A stretch of DNA of 64,000 bases from Methanosarcina sp. KYL-1 (GCF_024372725.1 NZ_VOUA01000013.1:31538-95537), one strand, 5' to 3'. Positions 44,004 to 53,632 are shown, counted from the first letter of the stretch. Notes: generated by a model from the letters alone, not told the origin. A program made the numbers and translations.

Positions 44004-44732
44004 GTGGACTACTATCAATTGCTGGATATTCCCAGGGTTGCAAGCCCTGAAGATATTGAGGACAGGTATCACTTACTTGCAAAGAAATATCATCCGGATA
44101 TTTCTAAATCCTCTGATGCCCATGAAAAGTTCATAAAAGTCAAAGAAGCGTACGAAACTCTTAAAGACCCACAGAAAAGAAAGGCATACGACAAGTCCCT
44201 GCCTCCTGAAGAAAAGGCAACAGAAGCTTCTCTTGATCCGGAGGACCCAGAGGACTCTGCCCTGGATTCTTCCATTTCCCCGGATGCAGACCTCTCAGGC
44301 TCCAAACGTGCCTTTAAATCGACCACGATTGCCTACGTTCCTTTCAAGTCCTCCCCTAATCCAGAGCCTCCGGTCCAACCTGCTTCACCTGCCAGAGAGA
44401 AGGATGTCGACTGGTCCAAATACGTTTCTTCCGGAAAGAACCCTGCCAGGGCCAGCGTTCCTTCAGATAAACCAGATCCGAAGAGTGCCGATTGGTCCTG
44501 TGTGAAAGTTAAATATGAGGGAGTGCCAGAAGAAAGTGACGATAGCCATAACAAAAAATCCGGGCCTTCAATAGGCCACGTTTTAAGGAAAGGTTTTCTC
44601 CTCACTTTTGTCCTTACCTGTGTTCTTGCAGCCCTCGCGGTCTTTTCACCGGGTGCATTAAAAGCTATCGGGTTAGAAATTATAGTAGACTCCTTTGATA
44701 AAGTGATACTTTTAGCAAAAAGCTTGCTTTAA
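44004..44732 (+). CDS. Membrane-anchored J-domain protein
   Basis: A 242-residue co-chaperone. The J domain occupies residues 1-66 (DYYQLLDIPRVASPEDIEDRYHLLAKKYHPDISK, with the HPD motif). A Pro/Ser/Asp-rich linker of about 120 residues follows, then one membrane helix near the C-terminus (KGFLLTFVLTCVLAALAVF) and a short tail. It lacks the Gly/Phe, zinc and C-terminal client-binding regions of DnaJ. GTG 44004 is the likely start: a ggaggggaaa site lies 7 nt upstream and MDYYQLL is the usual J start; a TTG at 43989 is in frame. It is directly downstream of the lidless Hsp70 and probably recruits it to the membrane. Confidence 0.9.
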   Translation: MDYYQLLDIPRVASPEDIEDRYHLLAKKYHPDISKSSDAHEKFIKVKEAYETLKDPQKRKAYDKSLPPEEKATEASLDPEDPEDSALDSSISPDADLSGSKRAFKSTTIAYVPFKSSPNPEPPVQPASPAREKDVDWSKYVSSGKNPARASVPSDKPDPKSADWSCVKVKYEGVPEESDDSHNKKSGPSIGHVLRKGFLLTFVLTCVLAALAVFSPGALKAIGLEIIVDSFDKVILLAKSLL

Positions 44733-44745
44733 GTGGTGTGTCCTT

Positions 44746-45474
44746 TCAGGCCCGTGTATCCGGCAGCTTTGAAAGCCCCTCTTCAATTTCTTCAACTTTT
44801 TCAAATGAAATCCCTAAGGGAAGCTCGAAATCTTCATATCCGCTGTGCTTCCGCGATCCCTTGCACCCGAAAGATAAGCCAAGGCCCTGTCTTACGGCAA
44901 GGGCTGTGCAGTCTCCGCAGACGGAGGCAGCCCCCATGGTGTCCAGTACTGCCCTTTTTCCTTCCGGGTAAGCCTGGGCCTGCACGATTCTCATGGCTTT
45001 TTCGGGTTTCAGGAAAAGGATTAGCACATCAAAATTTTCCCTGTTCCAGGACAGGGGTTCGACCCTGATTGAGCAGAATTCCTTTTTAAGCCGGGGAAGG
45101 GATAGGGCTGCTTTTTCAGCAGCCTCCGGGTCCCTGTATCTCCCCGATTTCAGGTAGTATGCGGCAGGGCTCTCTTCCGAAAGGCCGAGCACGTAATTCC
45201 CTGGCGAACAGCCCTGCCCTGAGACTCTGAAAGTTTCCCCGAAACGGGCTTTGTGCACGAGTTCGCAAAAGAGCAGGCCGGATTTTTCGGGAAGGTTTCC
45301 GCTACCAAACCTGGCAGCTTCTTTTTTCCCGTTTTCTCCTTCTGCGGGTTTCCATTCTCCGTTTCCTTCTCCCGTTTCGAAGGTCACGCACACGGGTTCT
45401 CCGGCTTCCATAAGCCGGCTGAGTTCAGGATACCTTAAACCTGCGTTTTGCTCGCTCTGCATGGGACCTCTCAT
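44746..45474 (-). CDS. DUF169 family protein
   Basis: A 242-residue protein of the DUF169 family, widespread in methanogens and anaerobes and without known function. Family features are the N-terminal VCVTFETGEG, the central CELVHKARFGETFRVSGQGCSPGNYVLGL and the C-terminal region with conserved cysteines (ASVCGDCTALAVRQGLGLSFGCKGSRKHSGYEDFELPLGI). The cysteines suggest metal or cluster binding. It is 28 bp downstream of the SepRS gene on the same strand and may be co-transcribed. A second methionine (residue 5) could also be the start. Confidence 0.75.
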   Translation of the reverse strand: MRGPMQSEQNAGLRYPELSRLMEAGEPVCVTFETGEGNGEWKPAEGENGKKEAARFGSGNLPEKSGLLFCELVHKARFGETFRVSGQGCSPGNYVLGLSEESPAAYYLKSGRYRDPEAAEKAALSLPRLKKEFCSIRVEPLSWNRENFDVLILFLKPEKAMRIVQAQAYPEGKRAVLDTMGAASVCGDCTALAVRQGLGLSFGCKGSRKHSGYEDFELPLGISFEKVEEIEEGLSKLPDTRA

Positions 45475-45502
45475 TCCTGTTTTTATCCTTTTTCCCGTTT
45501 TC

Positions 45503-47122
45503 TCACTCGAATTCGGCTTTAACCGAGGTGAAAATCGGGCCTCTGATGTCTATCTTTTTCTTTTTGCCCGTGATGTAGCGCTGGGCGGTCGGGCCTATCT
45601 TCAGGTTGACTTCCGATGGGACCTTGACGATCCTGACCCTGACGATGTGTTCGTCTGTGCCGGACATTGCGGCTTCCTCGATTTCCCGGGCAGCCTGGGC
45701 GGCAAAGGCCTCTATGAAGCGGATGCCGGCAATTGCAGAGTGGTTCTCAAAGGCTTTCTGCCACTTCTTCGTGTTCGGAATGCCCAGGATGTCCCCTCCG
45801 TAGGCAACGACCTCGTTGAAGGCTGCAGGGCCGCAGAGTTTCGTGTTTTCTTCGGGTTCGATTACGGAGACCTTCACCTTCCGCCCACAGACTTCCCCTT
45901 CCCATGCCGGGAACTCGCAGGGGCTTGGTTCGTCTCCGTGCAGTTCGCACTGGGTAACCACGGCAGCCGCAATTGCCCGCCCTTCGGGAGTTTCCGGGGT
46001 CCTGTCCACAAAGACCTGCTTTGCAAGTTCGCTGTCGGACATCTCCCACTCGCTGTACTGGGGGATCTGCGGGTAGGTCAGGGAGCGGATGTCAGGTGCG
46101 TCATGAAGGATCATGGCAAGCCTCTCGACCCCGAGCCCCAGGTTCATGACAGGGTACGGGATATCGTATTCTGCAAGGGCTGTCGGGGAGTAGATGCCGA
46201 AGGTTGCGATCTCGATCCAGCCGTCGGAGTATTTGGAGTTCGAGCCCACGAGTTTCGGGTGGAAAGCAAAGACCTCGGTCTGGGTGTCAGGCACATAGTA
46301 CTTGCTGCGTTTTTCGTCAGGCCTGAAGAGGAACTTTTCAAAGCCGAACTGGGAGAGGAGCCCTTCAGAAACGGCTTTCCCGTGGTCAACGGTTACTTCC
46401 TCATCCATTATCACACAGGAAGCCGAGTAGTAGGTCATGAGCCTGGAAGCGTCTTCCTGCTGTTCCCGCCTGAAACAGCGGTCAATTGAGAAAAAGTGGA
46501 ATGGAGGCTCTTTTCTCTCAAGGAGGGCGCCCAGGGAAATGAACCAGCCACTGGTCATATGGCTGCGCAGCGTCCTTGTGCCTGCCACGGGCACCAGTTC
46601 TTTAAATTCCGGGAAAACCCGGTCGATCATCTCGGCCACAAGGGCATCCGAAACCTCCAGGGCTGCGGAAATTTCAGGGACCAGGTCGTCTCCTTCAACC
46701 TTACCCTTCTTGTATGCATGGAGGACTTTCCTTATTTTGTCGATGCCTTCGTCCCCTATGTCTCCCAGGATCTCTGTTACCTGGGCGATTCTCTCATCGG
46801 AAATCCCCACATTCGGGCGGGGTAGGCCTGCCAGGTAGAAACAGCGGTCAAGGACGGCCAGGGCTTCGCTCCCGAACTGTTTGTGGACCTCTTTTTCGTC
46901 CACTATCAGGGGGTTCATCATCTCTTCAAAGCCCATGCGGAGGTAGGCTTCCCTCAGCTTCTGGATGGTATCGTAGACAGGGTGGGCTTTCCCGTATTTC
47001 AGGGTAGTCCTGGGATAGCGTTCGTTCAGGGTCGGTGTCCTGATCAGGTTTTTGCCCTCGTTCCAGGCGAGGTCAAAGTTTTCCTTTGCCTCCTTTTTTA
47101 TCTTCTCTGGATCAAATCTCAT
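45503..47122 (-). CDS. sepS: O-phosphoseryl-tRNA synthetase (SepRS)
   Basis: A 539-residue class II synthetase that charges tRNA-Cys with O-phosphoserine, the first step of the indirect route to Cys-tRNA in methanogens. Class II motifs are visible: motif 2 (FSIDRCFRREQQEDASRLMTYYSASCVI) and motif 3 (NLGLGVERLAMILHDAPDIRSL). The N-terminus (RFDPEKIKKEAKENFDLAWNEGKNLI) and phosphoserine pocket region (SHMTSGWFISLGALLERKEPPFHFF) match the family. A gagga site precedes ATG 47122. Its presence is a strong pointer to a methanogen. Confidence 0.95.
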   Translation of the reverse strand: MRFDPEKIKKEAKENFDLAWNEGKNLIRTPTLNERYPRTTLKYGKAHPVYDTIQKLREAYLRMGFEEMMNPLIVDEKEVHKQFGSEALAVLDRCFYLAGLPRPNVGISDERIAQVTEILGDIGDEGIDKIRKVLHAYKKGKVEGDDLVPEISAALEVSDALVAEMIDRVFPEFKELVPVAGTRTLRSHMTSGWFISLGALLERKEPPFHFFSIDRCFRREQQEDASRLMTYYSASCVIMDEEVTVDHGKAVSEGLLSQFGFEKFLFRPDEKRSKYYVPDTQTEVFAFHPKLVGSNSKYSDGWIEIATFGIYSPTALAEYDIPYPVMNLGLGVERLAMILHDAPDIRSLTYPQIPQYSEWEMSDSELAKQVFVDRTPETPEGRAIAAAVVTQCELHGDEPSPCEFPAWEGEVCGRKVKVSVIEPEENTKLCGPAAFNEVVAYGGDILGIPNTKKWQKAFENHSAIAGIRFIEAFAAQAAREIEEAAMSGTDEHIVRVRIVKVPSEVNLKIGPTAQRYITGKKKKIDIRGPIFTSVKAEFE

Positions 47123-47177
47123 GGGTATCCTCTTGTGATTGATTATCGGAACCTTTCTTGCAGTGCTTATTTATCTG

Positions 47178-47345
47178 CTCATTATGATGTTTGAATTATG
47201 GAAGCCTGCACTATGAAGTTTGAGTTATGAAGTTTGAATTATGGAAGTTTGAGTTATGAAGTTTGAATTATGGAAGTTTGAGTTATGAAGTTTGAATTAT
47301 GGAAGTTTGAGTTATGAAGTTTGAATTATGAAATCTGAATTGTAG
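47178..47345. repeat. 29-bp tandem array between translin and SepRS genes
   Basis: A repeat with a compound period of about 29 bp (gaagtttgaattatg plus gaagtttgagttat), four to five complete copies and degenerate flanks. In transcript orientation it lies downstream of the translin-like gene and upstream of sepS. Confidence 0.92.
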
Positions 47346-47388
47346 AAGTCTGCGTTATAAGCCTGCTTAGTGATGTGGTTTATGTGAT

Positions 47389-48072
47389 TTATCGTGATCC
47401 CTGGCCTGTGTGTTCTTCCGTGACAGGTGCGGGTTCAAACCTGGCTTCCAGTTCCCTCATTGCGGTTTCAAGTTTCTTCTGCTGGATTGCGTTGATAACG
47501 TCCCCGCGGGTTTTTTCGATCAGGGCGCGGGACACGTCGGTCTTTCGCCTGAGCCCTCTGGTTATTGCGTCCGGGTAGTCAAAGTCCATAAGGGCAGCAT
47601 GGATATTTTCCATTATCCCTAAAAACACTTCGGCTTTTCCAAGAGATTCTGCCCTTATCAGGTCCAGGACATGCCTCCTGAGTTCTCCCACAACATCTCC
47701 TAGCCCGTTAAGGTAGGCGGAATATCCTACTCCGAGGGCTTCGGGGGAAGGAAGGGTTTTTTGCTTTTCTTCCTCTTCTTCCTCAAGCAGGCTGTAAAGG
47801 ACCGAAATCTCCGAATATTCCTGCTGGGCGTGTTCCACGAATCCGGCATGGTAGATGTCGGAATGCCTTCCAAACAGGGCATCTAACTTTCCAATGGCTT
47901 TTCCTGCGGCTTCGATACTGTTCTTCGCCTTTGCAAAGTCCTGCCCATGCAGGGCAAATGTTGCGGTCCGGCATTCCCTTACGATTTCCCGGGAAATTTT
48001 TAATCCCTCTTCCCGGACTCTGTCTTTCTCCTCAAAATTTTCCCTTATAGTGGCTGAAATTTCCTTGAGCAT
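47389..48072 (-). CDS. Translin-like protein
   Basis: A 227-residue all-helical protein of the archaeal translin family, related to the nucleic-acid-binding translin/TRAX ring proteins. The family pattern is seen in the N-terminal half (ISREIVRECRTATFALHGQDFAKAKNSIEAA) and in the C-terminal block (GDVVGELRRHVLDLIRAESLGKAEVFLGIMENIHAALMDFDYPDAITRGLRRKTDVSRALIEKTRGDV). Acidic residues that could form the nuclease site are present (E150, D159 region), but the activity is not known. Single gene, followed by a tandem array. Confidence 0.85.
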   Translation of the reverse strand: MLKEISATIRENFEEKDRVREEGLKISREIVRECRTATFALHGQDFAKAKNSIEAAGKAIGKLDALFGRHSDIYHAGFVEHAQQEYSEISVLYSLLEEEEEEKQKTLPSPEALGVGYSAYLNGLGDVVGELRRHVLDLIRAESLGKAEVFLGIMENIHAALMDFDYPDAITRGLRRKTDVSRALIEKTRGDVINAIQQKKLETAMRELEARFEPAPVTEEHTGQGSR

Positions 48073-48721
48073 GAATTAATGACCCCCATGTGAAGTCTTT
48101 GTTCACCCTTTCCAAAGGTGTGTATATTTTCTATGAGTAATTGAGCCGCATTTTATATCAGCTGTTCCTAAAATCCTCCCAGAAATTTCCCTTCAAGTGT
48201 ATTATGCCTATCGGTGGCATTTTTAGTCAGCTTTTTTCCTTCAAGGGTGGCATTCCCGGTCAGTTTTTTACTTCAAATGAGGCGTTTCCGGTTAGCTTTT
48301 TTCCGGCCGGGCTTTTACCCGTTTTTCCGAAACCTGGGCCTGGAATAAGGTTTGCAGGCATAAGCATAGCTCTTTGAACGAGCCAGAGGAAAAAGATAGA
48401 AAAAGGGAAAGGGAATCTTTCCGGGTTTTACGTTCCCGAAACTTCCTGTATTCATACCTGAAGCCAGCTTGATTTTGGGCCGCAGGACAGCAAGTGGTGT
48501 GTCCCTGCCAGTTCTTTTTTCAGAATCAGATTAAGTTGGGAGTTTTTGAACAGGAATGCCTCAAGAGACGCACTTGAAGCCTGGTTTTCGGCTCCAGGAG
48601 TTCTACTCCTTTTTTAGAGTTTACTCTTAGATAAATTCTATCTCGAATTCGATTTCGGGTTCGATTTCGGATTCAATTTCGGGTTTTTAGAGATTTAGAG
48701 AAGTAATTCATTCCTCTTGCT
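48073..48721. repeat. Intergenic region with several degenerate repeats and a hairpin
   Basis: This 650-bp gap has no supported gene. It carries three imperfect ~42-bp units built on gtcagcttttttccttcaa (48185-48305), a hairpin gcaggaca/tgtccctgc at about 48482-48512 and a 12-bp array ttcgatttcggg (48635-48690). The 12-bp array lies just downstream of the minus-strand UPF0147 stop (48722). Confidence 0.6.
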
Positions 48722-48994
48722 TTACTCGTCCACGGGAATGGTTTCGAGCTGGCTTGAGAGGTTCCATATGAGGGTTCTGGTGTGCAGGGGGAGGTTCGGG
48801 TCGTTGCTGATGTCCTCAAGAATAGAAATACTGGATGCTGCCCTGAGGAAGAGGGGCTCGGACTGGTTGTTCAGAATGTCCGTGATTTCGTTTACGGAAC
48901 GCCTGATATTTCTCGGAACGGAAGAGTCGTTGGTTATGCTTTCTAAAACCTGAAGACATTGCCTTATAACTTCTGCTGGGTCAACTGATGACAT
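48722..48994 (-). CDS. UPF0147 family protein
   Basis: A 90-residue helical protein of the UPF0147 family, conserved in archaea and without assigned function ([60 protein letters not shown]). Two similar helical repeats are seen, each with an NDPS/NLP core ([12 protein letters not shown] and [12 protein letters not shown]). A ggtgat site precedes ATG 48994. Monocistronic. Confidence 0.9.
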   Translation of the reverse strand: MSSVDPAEVIRQCLQVLESITNDSSVPRNIRRSVNEITDILNNQSEPLFLRAASSISILEDISNDPNLPLHTRTLIWNLSSQLETIPVDE

Positions 48995-49289
48995 TTAAAT
49001 CACCTTCACAATCATTGTGATAAAATAAGAGTTAATAATTCGCTAGTAATTTAGTGCTAGTAAATTAGTGTAAGACAGGCTTGTTATATAAAATATTATC
49101 GGTGATCCCTGAAATGCCCGATATCAGGGGTTTCGCATTTTGATTCCGGGCCCGGTTTTTCCCTTTTGCGGCGGATGAAGGCAGTTTCAGGATAAAATTT
49201 CAGGATAAAAGGTAGTTTCATATACATGGAGCCAGAGGAGAAATCTTATAACATAAGTGCGAATGTGTGCAAAGAAGAAGGTAAGGCAT

Positions 49290-49925
49290 ATGGATTCCGA
49301 GAAAGATAAAAAAGTAAAACGAATCGCCCGTTTCCTGGAAATCGGGGGCACGATGCTTGCCGAACACTGCAAAGTCTGCGGAGCCCCGAAGTTTCGCTAT
49401 CAGGGTACGGTAATCTGTCCCATCTGTGATGTCAGGGAAGAAGGAGAGGCAGAGGAAACTCCCGTACCTGCGGCAGAAGCCAGGGCCCCGGAAACCAGAC
49501 CTTCGCCTGAGAAAGGCAGGCCCTGGTACCAGACGAAAGAAGAAGCTCCGGAAACACGGCCGAAAACCTGGTTCGAGTCAAAAACCTCAGCCGTACCCGA
49601 GGCAGAGGAAAGGGAATCTGTCCTGCAGTACGGGGAAAAAGAGCCACCGAAAACAGGTTATAAACCCGCTTATGAACCCGGGGCAGGAAAAGAAGCTCCT
49701 GAAAGCACGGCTGCGCCTGAAGGAAAGGAGCCCGCAAAAAGAAGTGTTACAGCCCGGGGGCCGGAAATTGGTGGGGACCGGGCCTTGCTGGAAGGCTTGC
49801 TCCTCAAGAAATTGATCAGCATCGCAGCTTCCGTCCAGAACGAAAAGGACCCCCGGAGGGTTGCCGAAGAGTTCGACCTGATTGATAAAGGGCTTGGCCT
49901 CATAGAGCGCCTCAGTCAGGGATAA
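49290..49925 (+). CDS. Sjogren/scleroderma autoantigen-type zinc ribbon protein
   Basis: A 211-residue protein. The N-terminal 45 residues (KKVKRIARFLEIGGTMLAEHCKVCGAPKFRYQGTVICPICDV) are the conserved archaeal domain related to autoantigen p27, with four Cys for one zinc (CKVC, CPIC). The middle (about 50-160) is a low-complexity Pro/Glu/Arg/Lys linker, and the C-terminal 50 residues (LLEGLLLKKLISIAASVQNEKDPRRVAEEFDLIDKGLGLIERL) are helical and conserved in the family. ATG 49290 is preferred to GTG 49257 and ATG 49263. The function is unknown; its human relative is a centromere/mitosis-linked protein. Confidence 0.85.
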   Translation: MDSEKDKKVKRIARFLEIGGTMLAEHCKVCGAPKFRYQGTVICPICDVREEGEAEETPVPAAEARAPETRPSPEKGRPWYQTKEEAPETRPKTWFESKTSAVPEAEERESVLQYGEKEPPKTGYKPAYEPGAGKEAPESTAAPEGKEPAKRSVTARGPEIGGDRALLEGLLLKKLISIAASVQNEKDPRRVAEEFDLIDKGLGLIERLSQG

Positions 49926-50041
49926 TTTCAGGTTAAATCATTTCAGGTTAAATCATTTCAGGTTAAATCATTTCAGGTTAAATCATTTCAGGTTAAATCA
50001 TTTCAGGTTAAATCATTTCAGGTTAAATCATTTCAGGTTAA
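49922..50041. repeat. 15-bp tandem array directly behind the zinc ribbon gene
   Basis: Eight copies of tttcaggttaaatca that begin right after the stop codon TAA. The copies are almost perfect, which implies recent expansion. Confidence 0.95.
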
Positions 50042-50753
50042 AGGCGGTTATTTCTTACTGAATTTCTGCCTTTTTGAACCTTTTAGAGCCTTTTAGGACC
50101 TTTATGAACCTTTTAATGGTTTTCAAGGCTTTTTTAGGCCTATCATGGCCTCTTCGGGAATCCTGGGGCAATGAAAGGATTTCCAGCGTACTTTCAGGAA
50201 GTTTCAGATGCCCTGACTACCCGGAAAGCGCTTCAAAAATAGAGACCTGGCCTCAGGATACATTCTATCCCTCTATTTGCGCTGGATCCCCCGCTCTTGC
50301 CGCATAATGGCTCTTGAATACGTTTTTTCCGGTTTGAATTAACCTTCGGGTTTCAATTCGCTTTTATACTTTTCCCCATATCCAATTCAAAATATATATG
50401 ACTTTTTATAAAATTTCTTATATTGTGGTCAATAGCTCCTGATTTTTCATTACAATTCCGAGGCTCTTGCTTGGAGGAATCCTTTTTCCTGTTCTGTACC
50501 CTGTGAGATGACACACATTGTAAAAATAAGCAAACATTCCTTGTGATATTGTTTTTCTCTTCACTGTGTGAACTTTATCAAGTTTCGAGAAACTGCGGCA
50601 TATGTTTGTAATTATTTATCATTACCAATGGGGCACTTTTACTCGAAATCTACCGCCGGGAGCCGGGATGATCTATCACGATTTATCATAAATTTATTTT
50701 AGGAGTCTTTATATTTATGAAAAACAGATTGTATATTGAGAGGTGATGAAAGC
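50042..50753. promoter_or_regulatory. Intergenic region before a small membrane protein gene
   Basis: The left part continues with degenerate gaaccttttag-type repeats (50075-50130). The rest has no gene. A TATA-like tttatatttat at about 50707-50717 lies upstream of the small gene; a GC-rich stretch (taccgccgggagccggg, about 50651) is unexplained. Confidence 0.45.
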
Positions 50754-50936
50754 ATGCGAGATACGTTAAAATACCTGCTTTCATATCTGTTTACCTTTGT
50801 GAGGTTGCTGGGAGGCATAATCCTTCTATTTCCTTTTGGATGGATTTTTGTTCTCCTGGGCGTGCTGCCTGAAACAAAAAATACTTTTCAGGGGCATCAT
50901 CTAAAAAAAAGGCGTTGCGGCATCAAAAGGTATTGA
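50754..50936 (+). CDS. Small membrane protein, 60 aa
   Basis: A 60-residue protein with one long hydrophobic stretch (LFTFVRLLGGIILLFPFGWIFVLLGVL, possibly two short helices) and a basic C-terminus (LKKRRCGIKRY). The start ATG 50754 has a textbook Shine-Dalgarno (aggtgat, complementary to the end of archaeal 16S rRNA) 6 nt upstream, and a TATA-like site further up, which together make it likely to be a real gene despite its size. The family is not recognised. Confidence 0.65.
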   Translation: MRDTLKYLLSYLFTFVRLLGGIILLFPFGWIFVLLGVLPETKNTFQGHHLKKRRCGIKRY

Positions 50937-51272
50937 TGAGACAGGTTTTCTCGCTGGAATTCCCTTTCCGGGAATTCCTTGTTAAAAAACATTTTTTCCC
51001 GGGAGTCGCAGGCTGAGTACTGTCGTCTCAGGTTTTTTATTAGAGGATTTCCTCCTGTGTTGTGCCAGATATCCTCCTGATATTTATAACGGGTTGTTTA
51101 TAACGGGTTGTTTATAACGGGTTGTTTCCGGCCTCATTCCCCCGGGGAATATTTACTTTTTAGTTTTTGATTTTCACTTTTTAGCTTTTGGTTTTTACAA
51201 TTTCCTTTTATTTTTGATCTTGCCGTTGGTCTTTTCGTTGTTCATCTCTTTGATTATAGTTGATTACGTCAT
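50937..51272. terminator. Hairpin and 14-bp repeats between the small gene and hef
   Basis: A stem ggaattcc/ggaattcc (50956-50978) lies 20 bp after the stop of the small gene. At 51084-51126 three exact copies of ttataacgggttgt follow, in the convergent gap that is also downstream of hef. T-rich runs near 51150-51210 may terminate hef transcription. Confidence 0.6.
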
Positions 51273-53603
51273 TTACCCCTTATATGGGCTTGCCACAATC
51301 TCCCTGATTTTTGCCGCTGTTTTTGGGCCTATGAGTTTTACCTTTTTGAGTTCTTCGATATCAGCCTTCATGATGGCTTCGACGGAACCGAAGTGCAGGA
51401 GGAGGTTCCTGGCAGCTTTGGGCCCGATATCTGAGATGGAGGAGACCAGGTATTCCTGCTGTTCGGCAAGGGTACTGGCGGATTTTTTCCCATGAGGGTT
51501 TACCTCGCGTTTGTTTTCTACCTGCTCGCGTTTTGCAAGCACCTTTAATATCGCAGCCGTTTCCTCCTCGTCCCTGGAGTAGAGGATTGAAACCCCAAAA
51601 TCGATTGCAATGGATGCCAGGGTGCCGTAGATGGAATTCGGGTTTATCTGCCTGGCTGTGAAGAGGTCTCCTCCTTCAATGATAAGGAAGGGCTTTGTGT
51701 ATGCTCTGGCAAGGTCTGAGAGCTGGGCAAAGAGGTTGCGTTTCCCGTCGATCAGGGAACTTGCAAAGTCATCCGTGCGTTTTCTCTCAACCGCTATTCG
51801 GTCACTGACCACATAGTCCCCCACCTCAAGGGTCTTGAAGCTGAGTTCCACTCCCAGCCTGTCGAGGAATTTTGCAACCCCGCTTTTCGTTTCCCGGTGG
51901 TCGACGACAACCCTGAGGGTCTCGCCCCCTGTTTCGCATGGAAACTCAAACTCCCCGAGAGTCTTTTGCTTTTCCGGTCCCCTTTCAGTTCCGGCTTCAG
52001 TTCCGTTTTCAAAAGCCGAGAGCCCGGATCCCTTTTTCGGGCCCAGTGCCGACTCTAAACCGTGCATGCTGTTCAGCATCTTCTTTTCTTTGTTTTTGCT
52101 GCTCCAGTAGTAGGCTTCATCCCTGGTCCCTTTTGTAACCAGTACGACGACCCGGCCCTTATGCTGCCTGCCTGTCCTGCCTTTCCTCTGGATGCTCCGG
52201 ATTTCCGAGGGAATGGGCTCGTAGAAAAGCACCAGGTCGGTGGAAGGGATGTCAAGCCCTTCTTCTGCAACGGAAGTTGCTACCAGGACGTTGTACTCCC
52301 CTTCCTTGAATTTCTCTATGATTTCTACCTGCTTCTTCTGGGTGAGCCCCTTATCTTTGTATTTCGAACTCTGCCCCACAAAGCGGACCGGGAAAATTCC
52401 GGGTATTTCGGAAAGGGCATCTGTGACCATCTCCGCAGTATCCCTATAGTTAGTAAAGACGATCGCCCTTGATTCCGGGCTTTTTTCAAGCTGGACGGAT
52501 ACGATTTTTTGTGCAAGCCCAAGTTTCGGGTGCTCAACTCCGTTCCCGTTTTCCTTCAGGCGGTGGAGGGCTTTTCGCATGTACAGGTCTTCCATCAGCC
52601 GCTTTGCGGCTTTAGTCCCGCCTTTTGCGCAGGCTTCCTGCTCAAGCTTTTCCAGGTACTTTTGAAGGGAGAGCATCCCCTGGGTTTCGACCAGTTCTAT
52701 GCCGTGATTCAGCTTCATCATCTCTGCCAGGACGGAAAGGGCGGTAAAGACAGCAGAGTCTCCCTCTCCCCTGAGTTCGGACTGAAGTTTTTTCTGGAGG
52801 GCGATCAGATCTTTTTTGGACATGTTTTGCCGGGCTGCTGCCGGAAAGCCCAGTTCCCCGAGTTTCCCTATACGGTCGTCCATGATCTTTTCAAGCAGGT
52901 CCCTGATCTCCTTCATTTCGGGGGGGAGGCTGACCTTTTCCCACTCGATTTCCTTTTCCTGCACATAGGGCTGTACGTCCCGGTCCTTCTCGGTTTTCAC
53001 GGCAACGTTTTCGATGTGCAGGGCTTCGCAGACCTCTGCGATTTTCTCGTCGGAACTCCCCGGGCTTGCCGTGATTGCGAGCACGTGAGGGTTTTTTGCG
53101 GTCTCGAAGTACTTTTCCGCAATGAATGTATAGGCGTAGTTCCCGACTGCCCGGTGGGCCTCGTCAAAGGTGACGTGGCTTACGTCCTCCAGGCTGATCC
53201 GCTTTGTCAGGATGTCGTTTTCAATTACCTGCGGGGTGGACACGATGAGTTTGCCCCGGGCCCAGAGCTCTTCCCGCTCCGCAGGAGAGATGCTCCCCGT
53301 AAAAGTCAGGACCTCTTCTTCGGGAAGGGCCATTACCCTTTTAAAAAAAGCTGCGTGCTGCTCCACCAGGGGTTTTGTTGGGGAGAGGACCAGGGCTTTT
53401 CCCCCGAAACGCTGGAGCCGGGAAGCAATGACAAAGAGGGCTATGATGGTTTTCCCGAGCCCCGTCGGGAGCACTACAAGGCTTGAGCCTTCAAGGGCTT
53501 TTCCCGCCAGGTTCAGCTGGTAGAGCCTCTGCTCAACGGTATCCGGTTTTATCAGCGGGTGCCTCATGAAGGCCGGTTCGTTTGTAAAAAAACTCTCGCT
53601 CAT
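51273..53603 (-). CDS. hef: Hef-type helicase/nuclease
   Basis: A 776-residue fork-processing enzyme, the archaeal relative of FANCM/XPF. The N-terminal SF2 helicase has Walker A (PTGLGKTIIALFV), DEAH (TFDEAHRAVGNYAY), motif III-like AITASPG and motif VI (QRKGRTGRQHKGRV). About 560-700 is the ERCC4 nuclease with GDYVVSDRIAVERKRTDDF, and the C-terminus has tandem helix-hairpin-helix motifs (VSSISDIGPKAARNLLLHFGS, KVKLIGPKTAAKI). All catalytic motifs are intact. It processes stalled replication forks. Single gene convergent with the preceding small gene. Confidence 0.95.
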   Translation of the reverse strand: MSESFFTNEPAFMRHPLIKPDTVEQRLYQLNLAGKALEGSSLVVLPTGLGKTIIALFVIASRLQRFGGKALVLSPTKPLVEQHAAFFKRVMALPEEEVLTFTGSISPAEREELWARGKLIVSTPQVIENDILTKRISLEDVSHVTFDEAHRAVGNYAYTFIAEKYFETAKNPHVLAITASPGSSDEKIAEVCEALHIENVAVKTEKDRDVQPYVQEKEIEWEKVSLPPEMKEIRDLLEKIMDDRIGKLGELGFPAAARQNMSKKDLIALQKKLQSELRGEGDSAVFTALSVLAEMMKLNHGIELVETQGMLSLQKYLEKLEQEACAKGGTKAAKRLMEDLYMRKALHRLKENGNGVEHPKLGLAQKIVSVQLEKSPESRAIVFTNYRDTAEMVTDALSEIPGIFPVRFVGQSSKYKDKGLTQKKQVEIIEKFKEGEYNVLVATSVAEEGLDIPSTDLVLFYEPIPSEIRSIQRKGRTGRQHKGRVVVLVTKGTRDEAYYWSSKNKEKKMLNSMHGLESALGPKKGSGLSAFENGTEAGTERGPEKQKTLGEFEFPCETGGETLRVVVDHRETKSGVAKFLDRLGVELSFKTLEVGDYVVSDRIAVERKRTDDFASSLIDGKRNLFAQLSDLARAYTKPFLIIEGGDLFTARQINPNSIYGTLASIAIDFGVSILYSRDEEETAAILKVLAKREQVENKREVNPHGKKSASTLAEQQEYLVSSISDIGPKAARNLLLHFGSVEAIMKADIEELKKVKLIGPKTAAKIREIVASPYKG

Positions 53604-53632
53604 TTTGGTCAGCGCTATTGGTTAGTTTTTCA

